The notes beneath the pieces are model-generated. The model made no database searches. It was not told where the DNA came from and worked only from the letters and a program-made list of their open reading frames with translations. This document shows, piece after piece, positions 49,627-58,829 of a DNA stretch of 64,000 nucleotides; the stretch's first letter is position 1, and each line of letters starts with the position of its first letter. The translations under genes were made by a program, and so were the position numbers. This DNA comes from Actinomadura macra NBRC 14102. GTDB taxonomy: Bacteria > Actinomycetota > Actinomycetes > Streptosporangiales > Streptosporangiaceae. Where the stretch lies: positions 310,001 to 374,000 of the forward strand of contig NZ_BCQT01000017.1 of the NCBI RefSeq assembly GCF_001552215.1. The letters run 5' to 3'.

Positions 49627-51053
49627 GCGCGTCGCACCGCCTCGTCGTAGGTGACGATCTTGGCGCCGGAGTGGGCAGTGACGTACTTCTCCGCGCCCTC
49701 CCGTGTCGCGAAGGGCTTGAACCGCTTCGCCGCATCGGCGGACGGGTCGTCCACCCAGACGTCCTTGTCGGCGAACCAGCGCGTGCCGGTCGCGGTGTCG
49801 GGGATGTACGCCGCGCGGATCTGCTTTCCCTCGCCCTTGAGCGCGTGCACGTTCCTCAGCAGGCACACGGGGTCGGCGACGGGACGTGTCGTGGGCTCAC
49901 CCTGCACCCACACCTCACCCGCCGTGGCCGGGCCGCTCACCTCCTTCTTGCAGACCTCGTCCCTCCCGGTGATCGCGGCGGGATTCGCGGTGGACGCGGC
50001 GGCGCCGTCGTAGGACGGGCCGACCGCCTTCCTGATGTAGGCGTCGTTGACGAAGGGATCGACCTTCAGGGGCGCCTGGATGACGCCGATCGACTTGAGG
50101 AAAGGGACGTCCTGGACGAACGCGTCCCGCAGCGGCTTCTTGATGGTCGGGTCGAACGTCGCGACACCGCCCGCGCCGTTGTAGAGATAGACCGTCTCCA
50201 CCGGCAGGCCGGTCGTCGACGCCACCGACTCGGCCGCCTCCACGGGATGGGCGTGCAGGTAGTCGGTCGCGTCGATCTGCGCGCGCAGGAACGCCTGGAG
50301 GATCTTCTCGTTCTCCTTGGCGTACCGCTTGCGGACGACGACCCCGTGGAACGTCGGCACGTTCAGGTCACCGCCGTCGTACAGCAGCCTGGCCTGCCCC
50401 TTGTTCACCAGCAGCCCCGGCCAGGCGACGAACTGGGCAAGGGCCGCGACGTTCCCCGCCTGAAGCGCCGACGTGCCCACCGTGGGCTGCTGGTTCTCGA
50501 CCTTGACGTCCTTGACCGGGTCCAGCCCGTACTTGCGCGCCGCCTGGACGAACGTCCCGTGCCCGGCCGATCCGACGCTGGCCGAGACGGTCTTGCCCTT
50601 GAGGTCGCGTAGCGTCCGTGTCTTGGAGTCGTTGGAGACCACCACGCCGTTCAGCGAGCCGCGCAGGTTGTAGCCGGTGACCGACACCCACTCGGTCTCG
50701 GCGTCGCTCCCCTGCGCCTGCGACCGCGATCCGTTGATCAGCAGCGGGTAGTCGCCCATCGACCCGATATCGATCTTTCCGGCGAGCATCTGCGCGGTGA
50801 TCGGCGCGCCGGTGTCATAGTCGCGCCACGCGACCGAGTACTTCTTGCCCTCGGATCCGCCCAGTTCCTTCAGGCGCTTCTCGAAGAAGCCCTGCGCGCG
50901 CAGGAGGGTCCCGGCCGTGACCGTGTTGATCGTCTTGGACTGGTATCCCACGACGATCTGGTCGGCTCCGCCCTCGCCGGAGGCGTTGCCCGCGACGGTG
51001 CAGCCGGCCAAGAGCGGTATCAGGGCGGCACCGGCCGCCAGTGTTCTGTTCAT
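49623..51053 (-). CDS. ABC substrate-binding lipoprotein (SsuA/NrtA-like) fused to a NosL-like domain
   Basis: A 476-residue lipoprotein (lipobox LLAGC, Cys18). Residues 30-350 form a sulfonate/nitrate-type binding protein (QIVVGYQSKTINTVT..., DIGSMGDYPLL, VSASVGSAGHGTF). From about 362 to 474 a second domain resembles NosL, the Cu(I)-binding lipoprotein of nitrous oxide reductase maturation: IRAAYIPDTATGTRWFADKD, VWVDDP, then KPFATREGAEKYVTAHSG and IVTYDEA. It has Cys368 and Cys397 but no CGM motif, so copper binding is uncertain. GAAGGG precedes the ATG. It is the first gene of the transporter part of the operon. Confidence 0.88.
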   Translation of the reverse strand: MNRTLAAGAALIPLLAGCTVAGNASGEGGADQIVVGYQSKTINTVTAGTLLRAQGFFEKRLKELGGSEGKKYSVAWRDYDTGAPITAQMLAGKIDIGSMGDYPLLINGSRSQAQGSDAETEWVSVTGYNLRGSLNGVVVSNDSKTRTLRDLKGKTVSASVGSAGHGTFVQAARKYGLDPVKDVKVENQQPTVGTSALQAGNVAALAQFVAWPGLLVNKGQARLLYDGGDLNVPTFHGVVVRKRYAKENEKILQAFLRAQIDATDYLHAHPVEAAESVASTTGLPVETVYLYNGAGGVATFDPTIKKPLRDAFVQDVPFLKSIGVIQAPLKVDPFVNDAYIRKAVGPSYDGAAASTANPAAITGRDEVCKKEVSGPATAGEVWVQGEPTTRPVADPVCLLRNVHALKGEGKQIRAAYIPDTATGTRWFADKDVWVDDPSADAAKRFKPFATREGAEKYVTAHSGAKIVTYDEAVRRA

Positions 51054-51064
51054 CGCAGGGCCCT

Positions 51065-51292
51065 TCAGCGCAGCAGGTAAGGCATGTTCACGGTCACGGC
51101 ACCGGTGGGGCATCGATCGGCGCACGGGCCGCAGTACCAGCATTCGTCCACGTGCATGTACGCCTTGCCGGTCTCGGGATGGACGGCGAGGGCATCCAGC
51201 GGGCAGACGTCGATGCACAGCGTGCAGCCGTCGATACAGAGCACTTCGTCCACGGTCACGGGGACGTCGGCGCGGTGGTCCACAAGGGACAT
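51065..51292 (-). CDS. Di-[4Fe-4S] ferredoxin, AprB-like
   Basis: A 75-residue ferredoxin with two complete Cys sets: Cys19, 23, 26, 30 and Cys51, 54, 57, 61. The second half (DECWYCGPCADRCPTGAVTV) closely resembles the end of the AprB core (EACWECYSCIKICPQGAIT, from memory), but the AprB C-terminal tail that wraps AprA is missing. GGAG sits 6 nt before the ATG. It lies 11 nt upstream of the binding-protein gene and is the probable electron partner of the AprA-like flavoprotein. Confidence 0.92.
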   Translation of the reverse strand: MSLVDHRADVPVTVDEVLCIDGCTLCIDVCPLDALAVHPETGKAYMHVDECWYCGPCADRCPTGAVTVNMPYLLR

Positions 51293-51370
51293 GGAGGTCT
51301 CCAGGAATCGGCGGGCTCAGGCCGGCCCGGGGTCGGTCCGGTACAGGTCCGGCGGTCCTCGCCGGTGGTG

Positions 51371-52132
51371 TCAGGAGCGGCTCATCGAGCCGCTCATGGT
51401 GATGCGGTCGCCGCGGAACCGGATGAACTCCAGGTCGACGGGACGACCGTCCGCGAGGTGGGTCAGGCGTTCGAGCATCAGCAGGGCGGTGCCGCGCGGG
51501 GCGTCCAGGGTCGCGGCGGAATGCGGGTCGGCGTTGACCGCCTCCAGCGTGACCTCCGCGCGGCCGAGCGGCTGCCCGGCGATCCGCTCCAGCAGCACGA
51601 AGATGTCGTTGTGGGCCAGGTCCTCGGCGAGCAGCGGCTCGCCGAGATCCCGGGACACATAGGTCAGGTCGAGTGAGAGCGGCAGCCCGTCGAGCCGCCG
51701 GATCCGCTCGATGTAGACGACGGGTTCCCCCGCCGGCAGTCGCAGCCGGGACGAGATCTCCCGGGACGGAGAGATCAGCCCGGTGGTGCGGACCTCGTTG
51801 GTGACCACCCCGTGCTCGCGCAGGGTCTCGGCCAGCCCCCGGAGCCGCTCCAGCCCGTGCGGGTACTTCTCGGCCACCGCGAGCGTCCCGACACCGGGAC
51901 AGCGCTCGACCAGGCCCTCCGCGCGCAGCAGGTCCAGCGCCGCCCGGACGGTGTTGCGGGACGTGCCGAACTCGCGGACGAGCTCCGCCTCCGTGGGCAG
52001 GGCCCCGCCGCGGAATCCGCCGTCCAGCACCTGGCGGCGCAGCACATCGGCCACCTGCCGGGCACGGTCGGCCCGAAGGCGCCGCGCGTCCGTCAGTGTC
52101 AGCGCCTCAGCGGCGGTGTCTCTCCTGGTCAC
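51371..52132 (-). CDS. GntR family transcriptional regulator (HutC/UTRA type)
   Basis: A 253-residue regulator. Winged helix-turn-helix at about 20-90 (LPTEAELVREFGTSRNTVRA), then a UTRA ligand domain (about 105-248) with EPVVYIERIRRLDGLPLSLD. GTG start: TAGGTT (minus strand, 52144-52139) ends 6 nt before it, so the transcript is leaderless. The palindrome GGTTAACC overlaps this -10 element and could be its own operator. It lies 78 nt upstream of the ferredoxin gene and probably controls the transporter/redox operon. Confidence 0.92.
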   Translation of the reverse strand: MTRRDTAAEALTLTDARRLRADRARQVADVLRRQVLDGGFRGGALPTEAELVREFGTSRNTVRAALDLLRAEGLVERCPGVGTLAVAEKYPHGLERLRGLAETLREHGVVTNEVRTTGLISPSREISSRLRLPAGEPVVYIERIRRLDGLPLSLDLTYVSRDLGEPLLAEDLAHNDIFVLLERIAGQPLGRAEVTLEAVNADPHSAATLDAPRGTALLMLERLTHLADGRPVDLEFIRFRGDRITMSGSMSRS

Positions 52133-52134
52133 AG

Positions 52135-52142
52135 GGTTAACC
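52135..52142. promoter_or_regulatory. GGTTAACC palindrome over the gntR -10 element
   Basis: A perfect 8-bp palindrome overlapping the TAGGTT box. A tandem GAATAGG-TGAATAGG direct repeat follows at 52157-52171. Either may be bound by the GntR protein; both lie within 40 nt of its start. Confidence 0.35.
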
Positions 52143-52372
52143 TACTAAAACCATCGGAATAGGTGAATAGGGTTCCCGTTACGCCACCCGGACATGTTCG
52201 GAACCGGCGCTCGACCTGCGACAAAGCCGCCGCCCGGCGACGTTCCGCCACCCCTAGCGCGGTCCCGCGCACCTTTGCGACGCCGCACACGGTCCCCAGC
52301 ACGCGTTCCGGGAGGGTAAGGCTTGATCCAAAAGGGCGAAACCGGTCACCGGGAGGACTAACATCGGGCTAC

Positions 52373-53848
52373 GTGACGAGCATCAGCCTTGACAGCGCAG
52401 CCCCGGCCACTCTCGACGTCGACGCGATCGTGATCGGCGTCTCCCCGGCCGAGGCCGGCGCGACACCGGCCGCCGGGGCCGAGGGCCTCGACAAGGCCCT
52501 GGACGGGCGGCTCGCGGACGCGCTACGCGCACTCGGCGCCACCGGCAAGGCCGGCGAGGTCGTCAAGCTCCCCACGCTCGGCGCCGTCCCCGCCCCGGTG
52601 ATCGTGGCCGCCGGCCTGGGCGAGCGGCCCGCCGCCGAGGATCTGCGCCGCGCCGCCGGAGCCGCCCTGCGCACGCTCGCCGGCAGCACCCGGGTCGCCG
52701 TCGCCCTTCCCGCCGCGTCCGCCGGCGAGGTCGAGGCTGTCGCCCTGGGCGCGCTGCTCGGCAACTACGCCTTCGACCTCTACCGCACCGACGGGCGCAA
52801 GGGCCCGGCCGAGGAGATCCGGCTGCTGGCCCCCGCCTCCGAGACGGCCGCCGTCGACCGCGCGCGGATCCTCGCCGCCTCGATCAACCTCGTCCGCGAC
52901 CTCGTCAACACCCCGCCGTCCCACCTGTCCCCCGAGGACCTCGCCGGCGAGGCCGAGCGGATCGCCGGCGAGACGGGCCTGGCCATCGAGGTGCTCGACG
53001 AGCGGGCCCTGGTGGAGGGCGGCTACGGCGGGATCGCGGGTGTCGGCCAGGGCTCGGCCAACCCGCCGCGCCTCGTCCGCCTCGCCTACACCCACCCCGA
53101 GGCGTCCAAGACCCTCGCGCTGGTCGGCAAGGGCATCACCTTCGACTCCGGCGGTCTGTCGCTCAAGCCGTCCGAGGCCATGGACTGGATGAAGTCCGAC
53201 ATGGGCGGCGCCGGCGCCGTGCTCGGCGCGCTGGAGGCGATCGCCAAGCTCGGACCCAAGGTCAACGTCGTCGGCTACCTGGCCATCGCCGAGAACATGC
53301 CGAGCGGCACCGCGCAGCGTCCGTCCGACGTCCTGCGCATCTACGGAGGCAAGACCGTCGAGGTCCTCAACACCGACGCCGAGGGCCGCCTCGTCATGGC
53401 CGACGCCATCGTGCGCGCCTGCGAGGACTCCCCCGACCTGCTGGTGGACGTGGCGACGCTCACCGGCGCGCAACTCGTCGCGCTCGGCACCCGGACCACC
53501 GGGGTCATGGCCAACGACGACGGCGTCCGTGAGAAGGTGGTCGCGGCGGCCGTCCGCGCGGGAGAGGCGTCCTGGGGCATGCCGCTGCCCGCTGAGCTGC
53601 GCAAGGGCCTGGACTCCGCGGTCGCCGACATCGCCAACATCAGCGGCGAGCGCTGGGGAGGCATGCTGGTGGCCGGAGTGTTCCTCAAGGAGTTCGTGCC
53701 GGACGGCGTCAAGTGGGCGCACCTCGACATCGCCGGCCCGTCCTTCCACAAGGGCGAGCCGTACGGATACACCCCCAAGGGCGGCACGGGCGCGGCGACC
53801 CGCACGCTCGTCCAGATCGCCGAGGACCTCGCCGACGGGACTCTGTAG
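52373..53848 (+). CDS. pepA: Leucyl aminopeptidase (M17)
   Basis: A 491-residue cytosolic two-metal exopeptidase. The M17 signature NTDAEGRLVMADA is present, as are GKGITFDSGGLSLKP (metal Lys/Asp) and KSDMGGAGAVLG. GTG start; TAACAT (52359-52364) ends 8 nt before it, so leaderless translation is likely; a much longer open frame upstream has non-coding composition. Corresponds to Rv2213. Role: general peptide turnover. Confidence 0.93.
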   Translation: MTSISLDSAAPATLDVDAIVIGVSPAEAGATPAAGAEGLDKALDGRLADALRALGATGKAGEVVKLPTLGAVPAPVIVAAGLGERPAAEDLRRAAGAALRTLAGSTRVAVALPAASAGEVEAVALGALLGNYAFDLYRTDGRKGPAEEIRLLAPASETAAVDRARILAASINLVRDLVNTPPSHLSPEDLAGEAERIAGETGLAIEVLDERALVEGGYGGIAGVGQGSANPPRLVRLAYTHPEASKTLALVGKGITFDSGGLSLKPSEAMDWMKSDMGGAGAVLGALEAIAKLGPKVNVVGYLAIAENMPSGTAQRPSDVLRIYGGKTVEVLNTDAEGRLVMADAIVRACEDSPDLLVDVATLTGAQLVALGTRTTGVMANDDGVREKVVAAAVRAGEASWGMPLPAELRKGLDSAVADIANISGERWGGMLVAGVFLKEFVPDGVKWAHLDIAGPSFHKGEPYGYTPKGGTGAATRTLVQIAEDLADGTL

Positions 53849-53981
53849 GGGCCGCCGGATGTTACCGGGGTGACAAGCTAATAGGTTTGCTCGTGGCGGT
53901 AGGGGCCCCGTGCCTGTGCGCCCCGCCCCGCCCAAAGCGCCGCGACACACGCGGCGCCAAGACCGGGAAAGGGAGCGTCCA

Positions 53982-55376
53982 GTGGCCAACAGCGGCCCCT
54001 TCGACATCGTCGTCCTGGGTGCCGGCAGCGGCGGGTACGCGTGCGCGCTGCGCGCCGCCGAGCTCGGCAAGTCGGTCGCGCTCATCGAGCGGGACGAGTT
54101 CCTCGGCGGCACCTGCCTCAACCGCGGCTGCATCCCCACCAAGGCGCTGCTGCACGCCGCCGAGGTGGCGGACCAGACCCGTGAGGCCGCGAAGTTCGGC
54201 GTCAAGGCCGTGTTCGAGGGAATCGACGTCGCCGGCGTCAACGCCTACAAGGACAAGGTCGTCTCGACGACCGTCAAGGGCCTGACCGGACTGATCAAGT
54301 CCCGGGGCATCGAGGTCGTGCACGGCACCGGCCGCCTCGCCGGCCCCACCACCGTCGAGGTCACGACCGGCGACGGCCAGGTCCGGTCCCTGGAGGGCGC
54401 CCACATCGTGCTCGGCACCGGGTCGGCGCCGAAGTCCCTGCCCGGTCTGAACATCGACGGCGAGCGCGTCATCTCCAGCGACCACGCGCTGCGCCTGGAG
54501 CACGTCCCCGGCTCCGTCGTGATCCTCGGCGGCGGCGTGATCGGCGTGGAGTTCGCCAGCGTCTGGCGCTCGTTCGGCGCCGAGGTCACGATCGTCGAGG
54601 CGCTCCCCCACCTGCTGCCGCTGGAGGAGGAGTCCAGCTCCAAGCGGCTGGAGCGGGCGTTCCGCAAGCGCGGCATCAAGTACGAGCTCGGCACGCGCTT
54701 CGAGAGCGCCAAGCCCACCCAGGGCGGCGTCTCCGTCACCCTGGAGGGCGGCAAGACCATCGACGCGGAGATCCTCCTGGTCGCCGTCGGCCGCGGCCCC
54801 GTCTCCGACGGCATCGGCCTGGCCGAGGCGGGTGTCGAGACCGAGCGCGGATTCGTCAAGGTCGACGAGTTCTGCCGGACGAGCGTCCCCACGATCTCGG
54901 CGGTCGGCGACCTGATCCCGACGCCGCAGCTGGCCCACGTCGGGTTCGCCGAGGGCATCCTCGTCGCCGAGAGGCTGGGCGGGCTCACCCCGCCCCCGAT
55001 CGACTACGACGGCGTGCCCCGCATCACCTACTCCGACCCCGAGGTCGCGTCGGTGGGCATCACCACCGCCGTCGCCCGGGAGCGCGGTTACGAGGTCAAG
55101 GAGGTCACCTACGACCTGGCCGGCAACCCCAAGAGCAAGATCCTGGGGACGCAGGGCGAGGTCAAGGTGATCGCCGCAGTGGACGGCCCCGTCCTTGGCC
55201 TGCACATGGTCGGCGCACGCGTCGGCGAACTCATCGCGGAGGGTCAGCTCATCTACAACTGGGAGGCCTTGCCCGGCGAGGTCGCCCAGCTGATCCACCC
55301 CCACCCGACCCAGTCCGAGGCGGTCGGTGAGGCGCATCTCGCGCTCGCCGGCAAGCCACTGCACGTGCACGGCTGA
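53982..55376 (+). CDS. lpd: Dihydrolipoyl dehydrogenase
   Basis: A 464-residue FAD enzyme, E3 of the 2-oxoacid dehydrogenase complexes. Redox disulfide Cys45/Cys50 in GGTCLNRGCIPTK, FAD site VVLGAGSGGYACALRAAE, NAD site VVILGGGVIGVEFAS and the C-terminal active-site HPHPTQSE. GTG start with GGGAG 6 nt upstream. Followed after 38 nt by the acyltransferase gene, so E3 and E2 are made together. Confidence 0.96.
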   Translation: MANSGPFDIVVLGAGSGGYACALRAAELGKSVALIERDEFLGGTCLNRGCIPTKALLHAAEVADQTREAAKFGVKAVFEGIDVAGVNAYKDKVVSTTVKGLTGLIKSRGIEVVHGTGRLAGPTTVEVTTGDGQVRSLEGAHIVLGTGSAPKSLPGLNIDGERVISSDHALRLEHVPGSVVILGGGVIGVEFASVWRSFGAEVTIVEALPHLLPLEEESSSKRLERAFRKRGIKYELGTRFESAKPTQGGVSVTLEGGKTIDAEILLVAVGRGPVSDGIGLAEAGVETERGFVKVDEFCRTSVPTISAVGDLIPTPQLAHVGFAEGILVAERLGGLTPPPIDYDGVPRITYSDPEVASVGITTAVARERGYEVKEVTYDLAGNPKSKILGTQGEVKVIAAVDGPVLGLHMVGARVGELIAEGQLIYNWEALPGEVAQLIHPHPTQSEAVGEAHLALAGKPLHVHG

Positions 55377-55414
55377 ACGCCGCGCAGTATTTCTCGAAGG
55401 AGTCGCTGAGAGCC

Positions 55415-56935
55415 ATGCCGGTCTCCGTCACTATGCCCCAGCTCGGCGAGAGCGTTACCGAGGGCACCGTCACCCGCTGGTTGAAGAAGGAGGGTGAGCG
55501 CGTCGAGACCGACGAGCCGCTTCTCGAGGTGTCGACCGACAAGGTCGACACCGAGATCCCTTCACCCGCCTCCGGAGTCCTGACCAGCATCACCGTCGCC
55601 GAGGACGAGACCGTCGAGGTCGGCGCCGAACTCGCGATCATCGGGGACGAGGGCGACGCGCCGTCCGGCGGCGACGCCCCGGCCGCGCAGGAGGCCCCCG
55701 CGCACGACGCGCCCGCCCAGGAGTCCCCGGAGCCGCCCGCGCAGCAGGCACCGCAGCAGCCCCCGGCGCAGCAGGGCCCACCGCCCGCAGCGTGGCCGCC
55801 GCCCGCCCAGCAGCAGCCCCCGGCTCCCCCGGCGCCCGCGCCGGCCCCGCAGCCGTCGGCGCCCGCACCGGCCCCGGCAGCCCAGCAGCCCGCGCAGGAG
55901 CCCGCACAGGAGTCCGCGCCGTCCGGCGACGGCCCGTACGTGACCCCGCTCGTCCGCAAGCTCGCCACCGAGCACGAGGTCGACCTGACCACGGTGAAGG
56001 GCACCGGCGTCGGCGGCCGCATCCGCAAGCAGGACGTCCTGGAGGCCGCCCGCGCCGCCCAGCAGGCCGCGCCCGCCGCCCCTGCGCAGGCCCAGCCCGC
56101 CCAGCAGGCCGCGCCCACCACCGCGCCCGCCGCGCAGGCCCAGCCCACCCAGCAGGCGGGCCGGCACGCCGCCCCGGCGCCCGCCGGCGCCCCGGCCGAG
56201 CAGCTCGCGCTGCGCGGCCGCACCGAGAAGATGACGCGGATCCGGCAGACGATCGCCCGCCGCATGGTGGAGTCGCTCCAGGTCTCGGCGCAGCTCACCA
56301 CCGTGGTCGAGGTGGACATCACCAAGATCGCGCGGCTACGGGACCGCGCCAAGGCCGACTTCCAGGCCCGCGAAGGCGTCAAGCTGTCGTTCCTGCCGTT
56401 CTTCGCGCTGGCGGCGGTCGAGGCCCTCAAGGCGCACCCGAAGGTCAACGCCGTCATCGACAGCGAGACCAACGAGGTCACCTACCACGACGTCGAGAAC
56501 CTCGGCATGGCCGTGGACGTGCCCGAGCGCGGCCTCATGGTGCCGGTCGTGCACAACGCCGGCCAGCTCAACCTGGGCGGCCTCGCGCAGCGGATCGCCG
56601 ACCTCGCCGAGCGCACCCGTACCAACAAGGTGAACCCCGACGAGCTGTCGGGCGGCACGTTCACGCTGACCAACACCGGCAGCCGCGGCGCGCTGTTCGA
56701 CACCCCGATCCTCAACCAGCCGCAGGTCGGCATGCTCGGCACCGGCGCCGTGGTCAAGCGCCCCGCCGTCATCGACGACCCGGACCTCGGCGAGGTCATC
56801 GCCGTCCGCTCGATGGTCTACCTGGCCCTGACCTACGACCACCGCCTCATCGACGGCGCCGACGCCGCCCGCTTCCTCGGCACGATCAAGCACCGCCTGG
56901 AGGAGGGCAACTTCGAGGCCGACCTCGGCCTGTGA
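55415..56935 (+). CDS. sucB: 2-oxoacid dehydrogenase dihydrolipoyllysine acyltransferase (E2; SucB/DlaT type)
   Basis: A 506-residue E2 with a single lipoyl domain (1-78; lipoyl Lys43 in VSTDKVDTE), a Pro/Ala/Gln-rich swinging linker (about 85-165), a peripheral-subunit-binding domain (about 170-205, VTPLVRKLATEHEVD), a second Ala/Gln linker and the catalytic domain (about 265-506) with YDHRLIDG (His476, Asp480). In mycobacteria the syntenic gene (DlaT) serves pyruvate dehydrogenase, so sucB is the family name rather than a substrate claim. AAGGAG sits 12 nt before the ATG, rather far. Confidence 0.95.
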   Translation: MPVSVTMPQLGESVTEGTVTRWLKKEGERVETDEPLLEVSTDKVDTEIPSPASGVLTSITVAEDETVEVGAELAIIGDEGDAPSGGDAPAAQEAPAHDAPAQESPEPPAQQAPQQPPAQQGPPPAAWPPPAQQQPPAPPAPAPAPQPSAPAPAPAAQQPAQEPAQESAPSGDGPYVTPLVRKLATEHEVDLTTVKGTGVGGRIRKQDVLEAARAAQQAAPAAPAQAQPAQQAAPTTAPAAQAQPTQQAGRHAAPAPAGAPAEQLALRGRTEKMTRIRQTIARRMVESLQVSAQLTTVVEVDITKIARLRDRAKADFQAREGVKLSFLPFFALAAVEALKAHPKVNAVIDSETNEVTYHDVENLGMAVDVPERGLMVPVVHNAGQLNLGGLAQRIADLAERTRTNKVNPDELSGGTFTLTNTGSRGALFDTPILNQPQVGMLGTGAVVKRPAVIDDPDLGEVIAVRSMVYLALTYDHRLIDGADAARFLGTIKHRLEEGNFEADLGL

Positions 56936-56982
56936 GGCGCACCTGACACGCCGCCGGCACGGCGCCGGCGCCCGTTCGTCCC

Positions 56983-57022
56983 GCAGGACCCCGCCGCTCC
57001 GCGCGGAGCGGCGGGGTCCTGC
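56983..57022. terminator. Long hairpin after the E2 gene
   Basis: An 18-bp perfect stem (GCAGGACCCCGCCGCTCC) with loop GCGC and no T-run. It is the strongest hairpin in the window and should end the lpd-sucB transcript. Confidence 0.8.
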
Positions 57023-57106
57023 GAGTGGGGCCGCTGATCCGGGAAAACCCTGGAAGGGGGGGGAATCTCCCGGGATGGTCAGGAGCGTCGGCTTAGGCTG
57101 GGAGTC

Positions 57107-57994
57107 ATGAAGGTGACCGTGACGGGCTCGTCGGGCCTGATCGGCTCCGCTCTCGTGAGGTCGTTGCGCGCCGACGGGCACGAGGTCCTGCGCCTCGTGC
57201 GCAGGGAACCCGCCGCAGCGGACGAGGCGCGGTGGTCCCCCGCCGACGGATGCGTGGAAGTGGCGGCCGTGGACGGTGCTGACGCCGTCGTGCACCTGGC
57301 CGGGGCGGGCGTGGGCGATCGGCTGTGGACGGCGTCGTACAAGCGGCGGATCAGGGACAGCAGGCTCAGCGGCACCCGCACGCTCGCGGAGGCCATCGCG
57401 GCGGCGGACCGGCGGCCGTCCGTGCTGGTCTGCGGGTCGGCGATCGGGTTCTACGGCGACACCGGTGACCGGACGGTCGATGAGAAGGCGGGCATGGGCC
57501 GGGGGTTCCTGGCCGAGCTCGTCCGCGACTGGGAGGCCGCCGCGACGCCCGCGCGGGAGGTCGGCGTCCGGGTCGTCCATCCGCGGGCGGGGGTGGTGCT
57601 GGCGCGTTCGGGTGGACTGCTCGGGCGCACGCTCCCGCTGTTCCGGCTCGGTCTCGGTGGCAGGCTGGGCGACGGCCGGCAGTGGATCAGCTGGATCTCC
57701 CTGGACGACCAGATCGCGGCACTGCGGTTCCTCATCGACCACGAGATCGCTGGACCGGTCAACGTCACCGCGCCGAACCCGGTGACCAACGAGGACTTCA
57801 CGCGCGCGCTGGGCCGGTCCCTCGGACGACCCGCCCGCCTCGCCGTCCCGAAGTTCGCGCTGCGGGCCGCGCTGCGCGGGTTCGCCGACGAGGGCCCGCT
57901 GGTCAGCCAGCGGGTGCTGCCGCGGCGGCTGGAGAAGGCGGGGTTCCGGTTCACGCACACGGAGCTGAGCGCGGCCCTTGAAGCGGTTCTGTGA
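57107..57994 (+). CDS. TIGR01777 family NAD(P)-binding epimerase-like protein
   Basis: A 295-residue SDR-fold protein (VTVTGSSGLIGSALV at the N-terminus, HLAGAGVGD, SAIGFYGDTG) with the DUF1731-type C-terminus (LPRRLEKAGFRF). TAGGCT (57094-57099) ends 7 nt before the ATG, so it is leaderless. Equivalent to Rv2216 by position. Reaction unknown. Related proteins are linked to cell division in cyanobacteria and E. coli (SulA/YfcH group). Confidence 0.92.
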   Translation: MKVTVTGSSGLIGSALVRSLRADGHEVLRLVRREPAAADEARWSPADGCVEVAAVDGADAVVHLAGAGVGDRLWTASYKRRIRDSRLSGTRTLAEAIAAADRRPSVLVCGSAIGFYGDTGDRTVDEKAGMGRGFLAELVRDWEAAATPAREVGVRVVHPRAGVVLARSGGLLGRTLPLFRLGLGGRLGDGRQWISWISLDDQIAALRFLIDHEIAGPVNVTAPNPVTNEDFTRALGRSLGRPARLAVPKFALRAALRGFADEGPLVSQRVLPRRLEKAGFRFTHTELSAALEAVL

Positions 57995-58077
57995 GCCCCA
58001 AGAAACGTCAAAGTCGCATCCGGTCCCGATCAGTAGCCATACGGTGACAAAGAGACTGCACGCCCAGAGGAGGGTGA

Positions 58078-58815
58078 ATGAGCACCGACGGACAGCCGCA
58101 CATCCTCGCGATCGGCGGCGGGACCTTCGTCCCGGACGACCGGCAGGGGATCTCCCCGAGTCCCCTGCTGCGCTACGCCCTGGACCTGACCGGCCAGGAC
58201 CGCCCGAGGGTCTGCTTCCTGACGACGGCGGTCGGCGACGACGCCGGATACATCGCCCGCTTCTACGCTGCGTTCTCCTCGCTGGACGCGGAGGTCAGCC
58301 ACCTCGCCCTGTTCCCGATGCCGAACGTGCAGGACATGCGCGCCCACCTGCTCCCCCAGGACCTGGTGTACGTGTCCGGCGGCAGCGTCGCCAACCTCCT
58401 CGCCCTGTGGCGCTTGCACGGCCTGGACGAGATCATGCGCGAGGCATGGCAGGAGGGCGTCGTCCTGTCCGGGCAGAGCGCGGGCGCGCTGTGCTGGCAC
58501 GTGGGCGGCAACACCGACTCCTACGGCCCCCAGCTGCGGCCGCTGACGGACGGGCTCGGGTTCCTGCCGTACTCGTGCGGTGTGCACTACGACAGCGACC
58601 CGCAGCGCCGTCCGCTGCTGCAGCAGCTCGTCGGTGAGGGGACCCTGCCGGGCGGATACGCGGCGGACGAGTCGGTCGCCCTGCACTATGTCGGGACGGA
58701 GTTCGTCCAGGCCGTTTCCTACCGGGCCGAGGCGGGCGCCTACCGGCTGGAGCCGGACGGTCCGGGCACCGCCAAGGAGGCCCGCCTGGAGCCGCGGTTG
58801 CTGGCCGCCCTGTAA
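58078..58815 (+). CDS. Peptidase E-like serine peptidase (S51)
   Basis: A 245-residue soluble protein. Nucleophile Ser134 in LSGQSAGALCWH, catalytic His170 in GVHYDSDPQ, and LVYVSGGSVANLL before them follow the S51 (aspartyl dipeptidase/cyanophycinase) pattern. GGAGG with 5 nt spacing precedes the ATG. Substrate unclear: alpha-aspartyl dipeptides are typical. Tight 14-nt gap to lipB, which has its own -10 element. Confidence 0.88.
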   Translation: MSTDGQPHILAIGGGTFVPDDRQGISPSPLLRYALDLTGQDRPRVCFLTTAVGDDAGYIARFYAAFSSLDAEVSHLALFPMPNVQDMRAHLLPQDLVYVSGGSVANLLALWRLHGLDEIMREAWQEGVVLSGQSAGALCWHVGGNTDSYGPQLRPLTDGLGFLPYSCGVHYDSDPQRRPLLQQLVGEGTLPGGYAADESVALHYVGTEFVQAVSYRAEAGAYRLEPDGPGTAKEARLEPRLLAAL

Positions 58816-58829
58816 GTAAGCTGGCGGGC

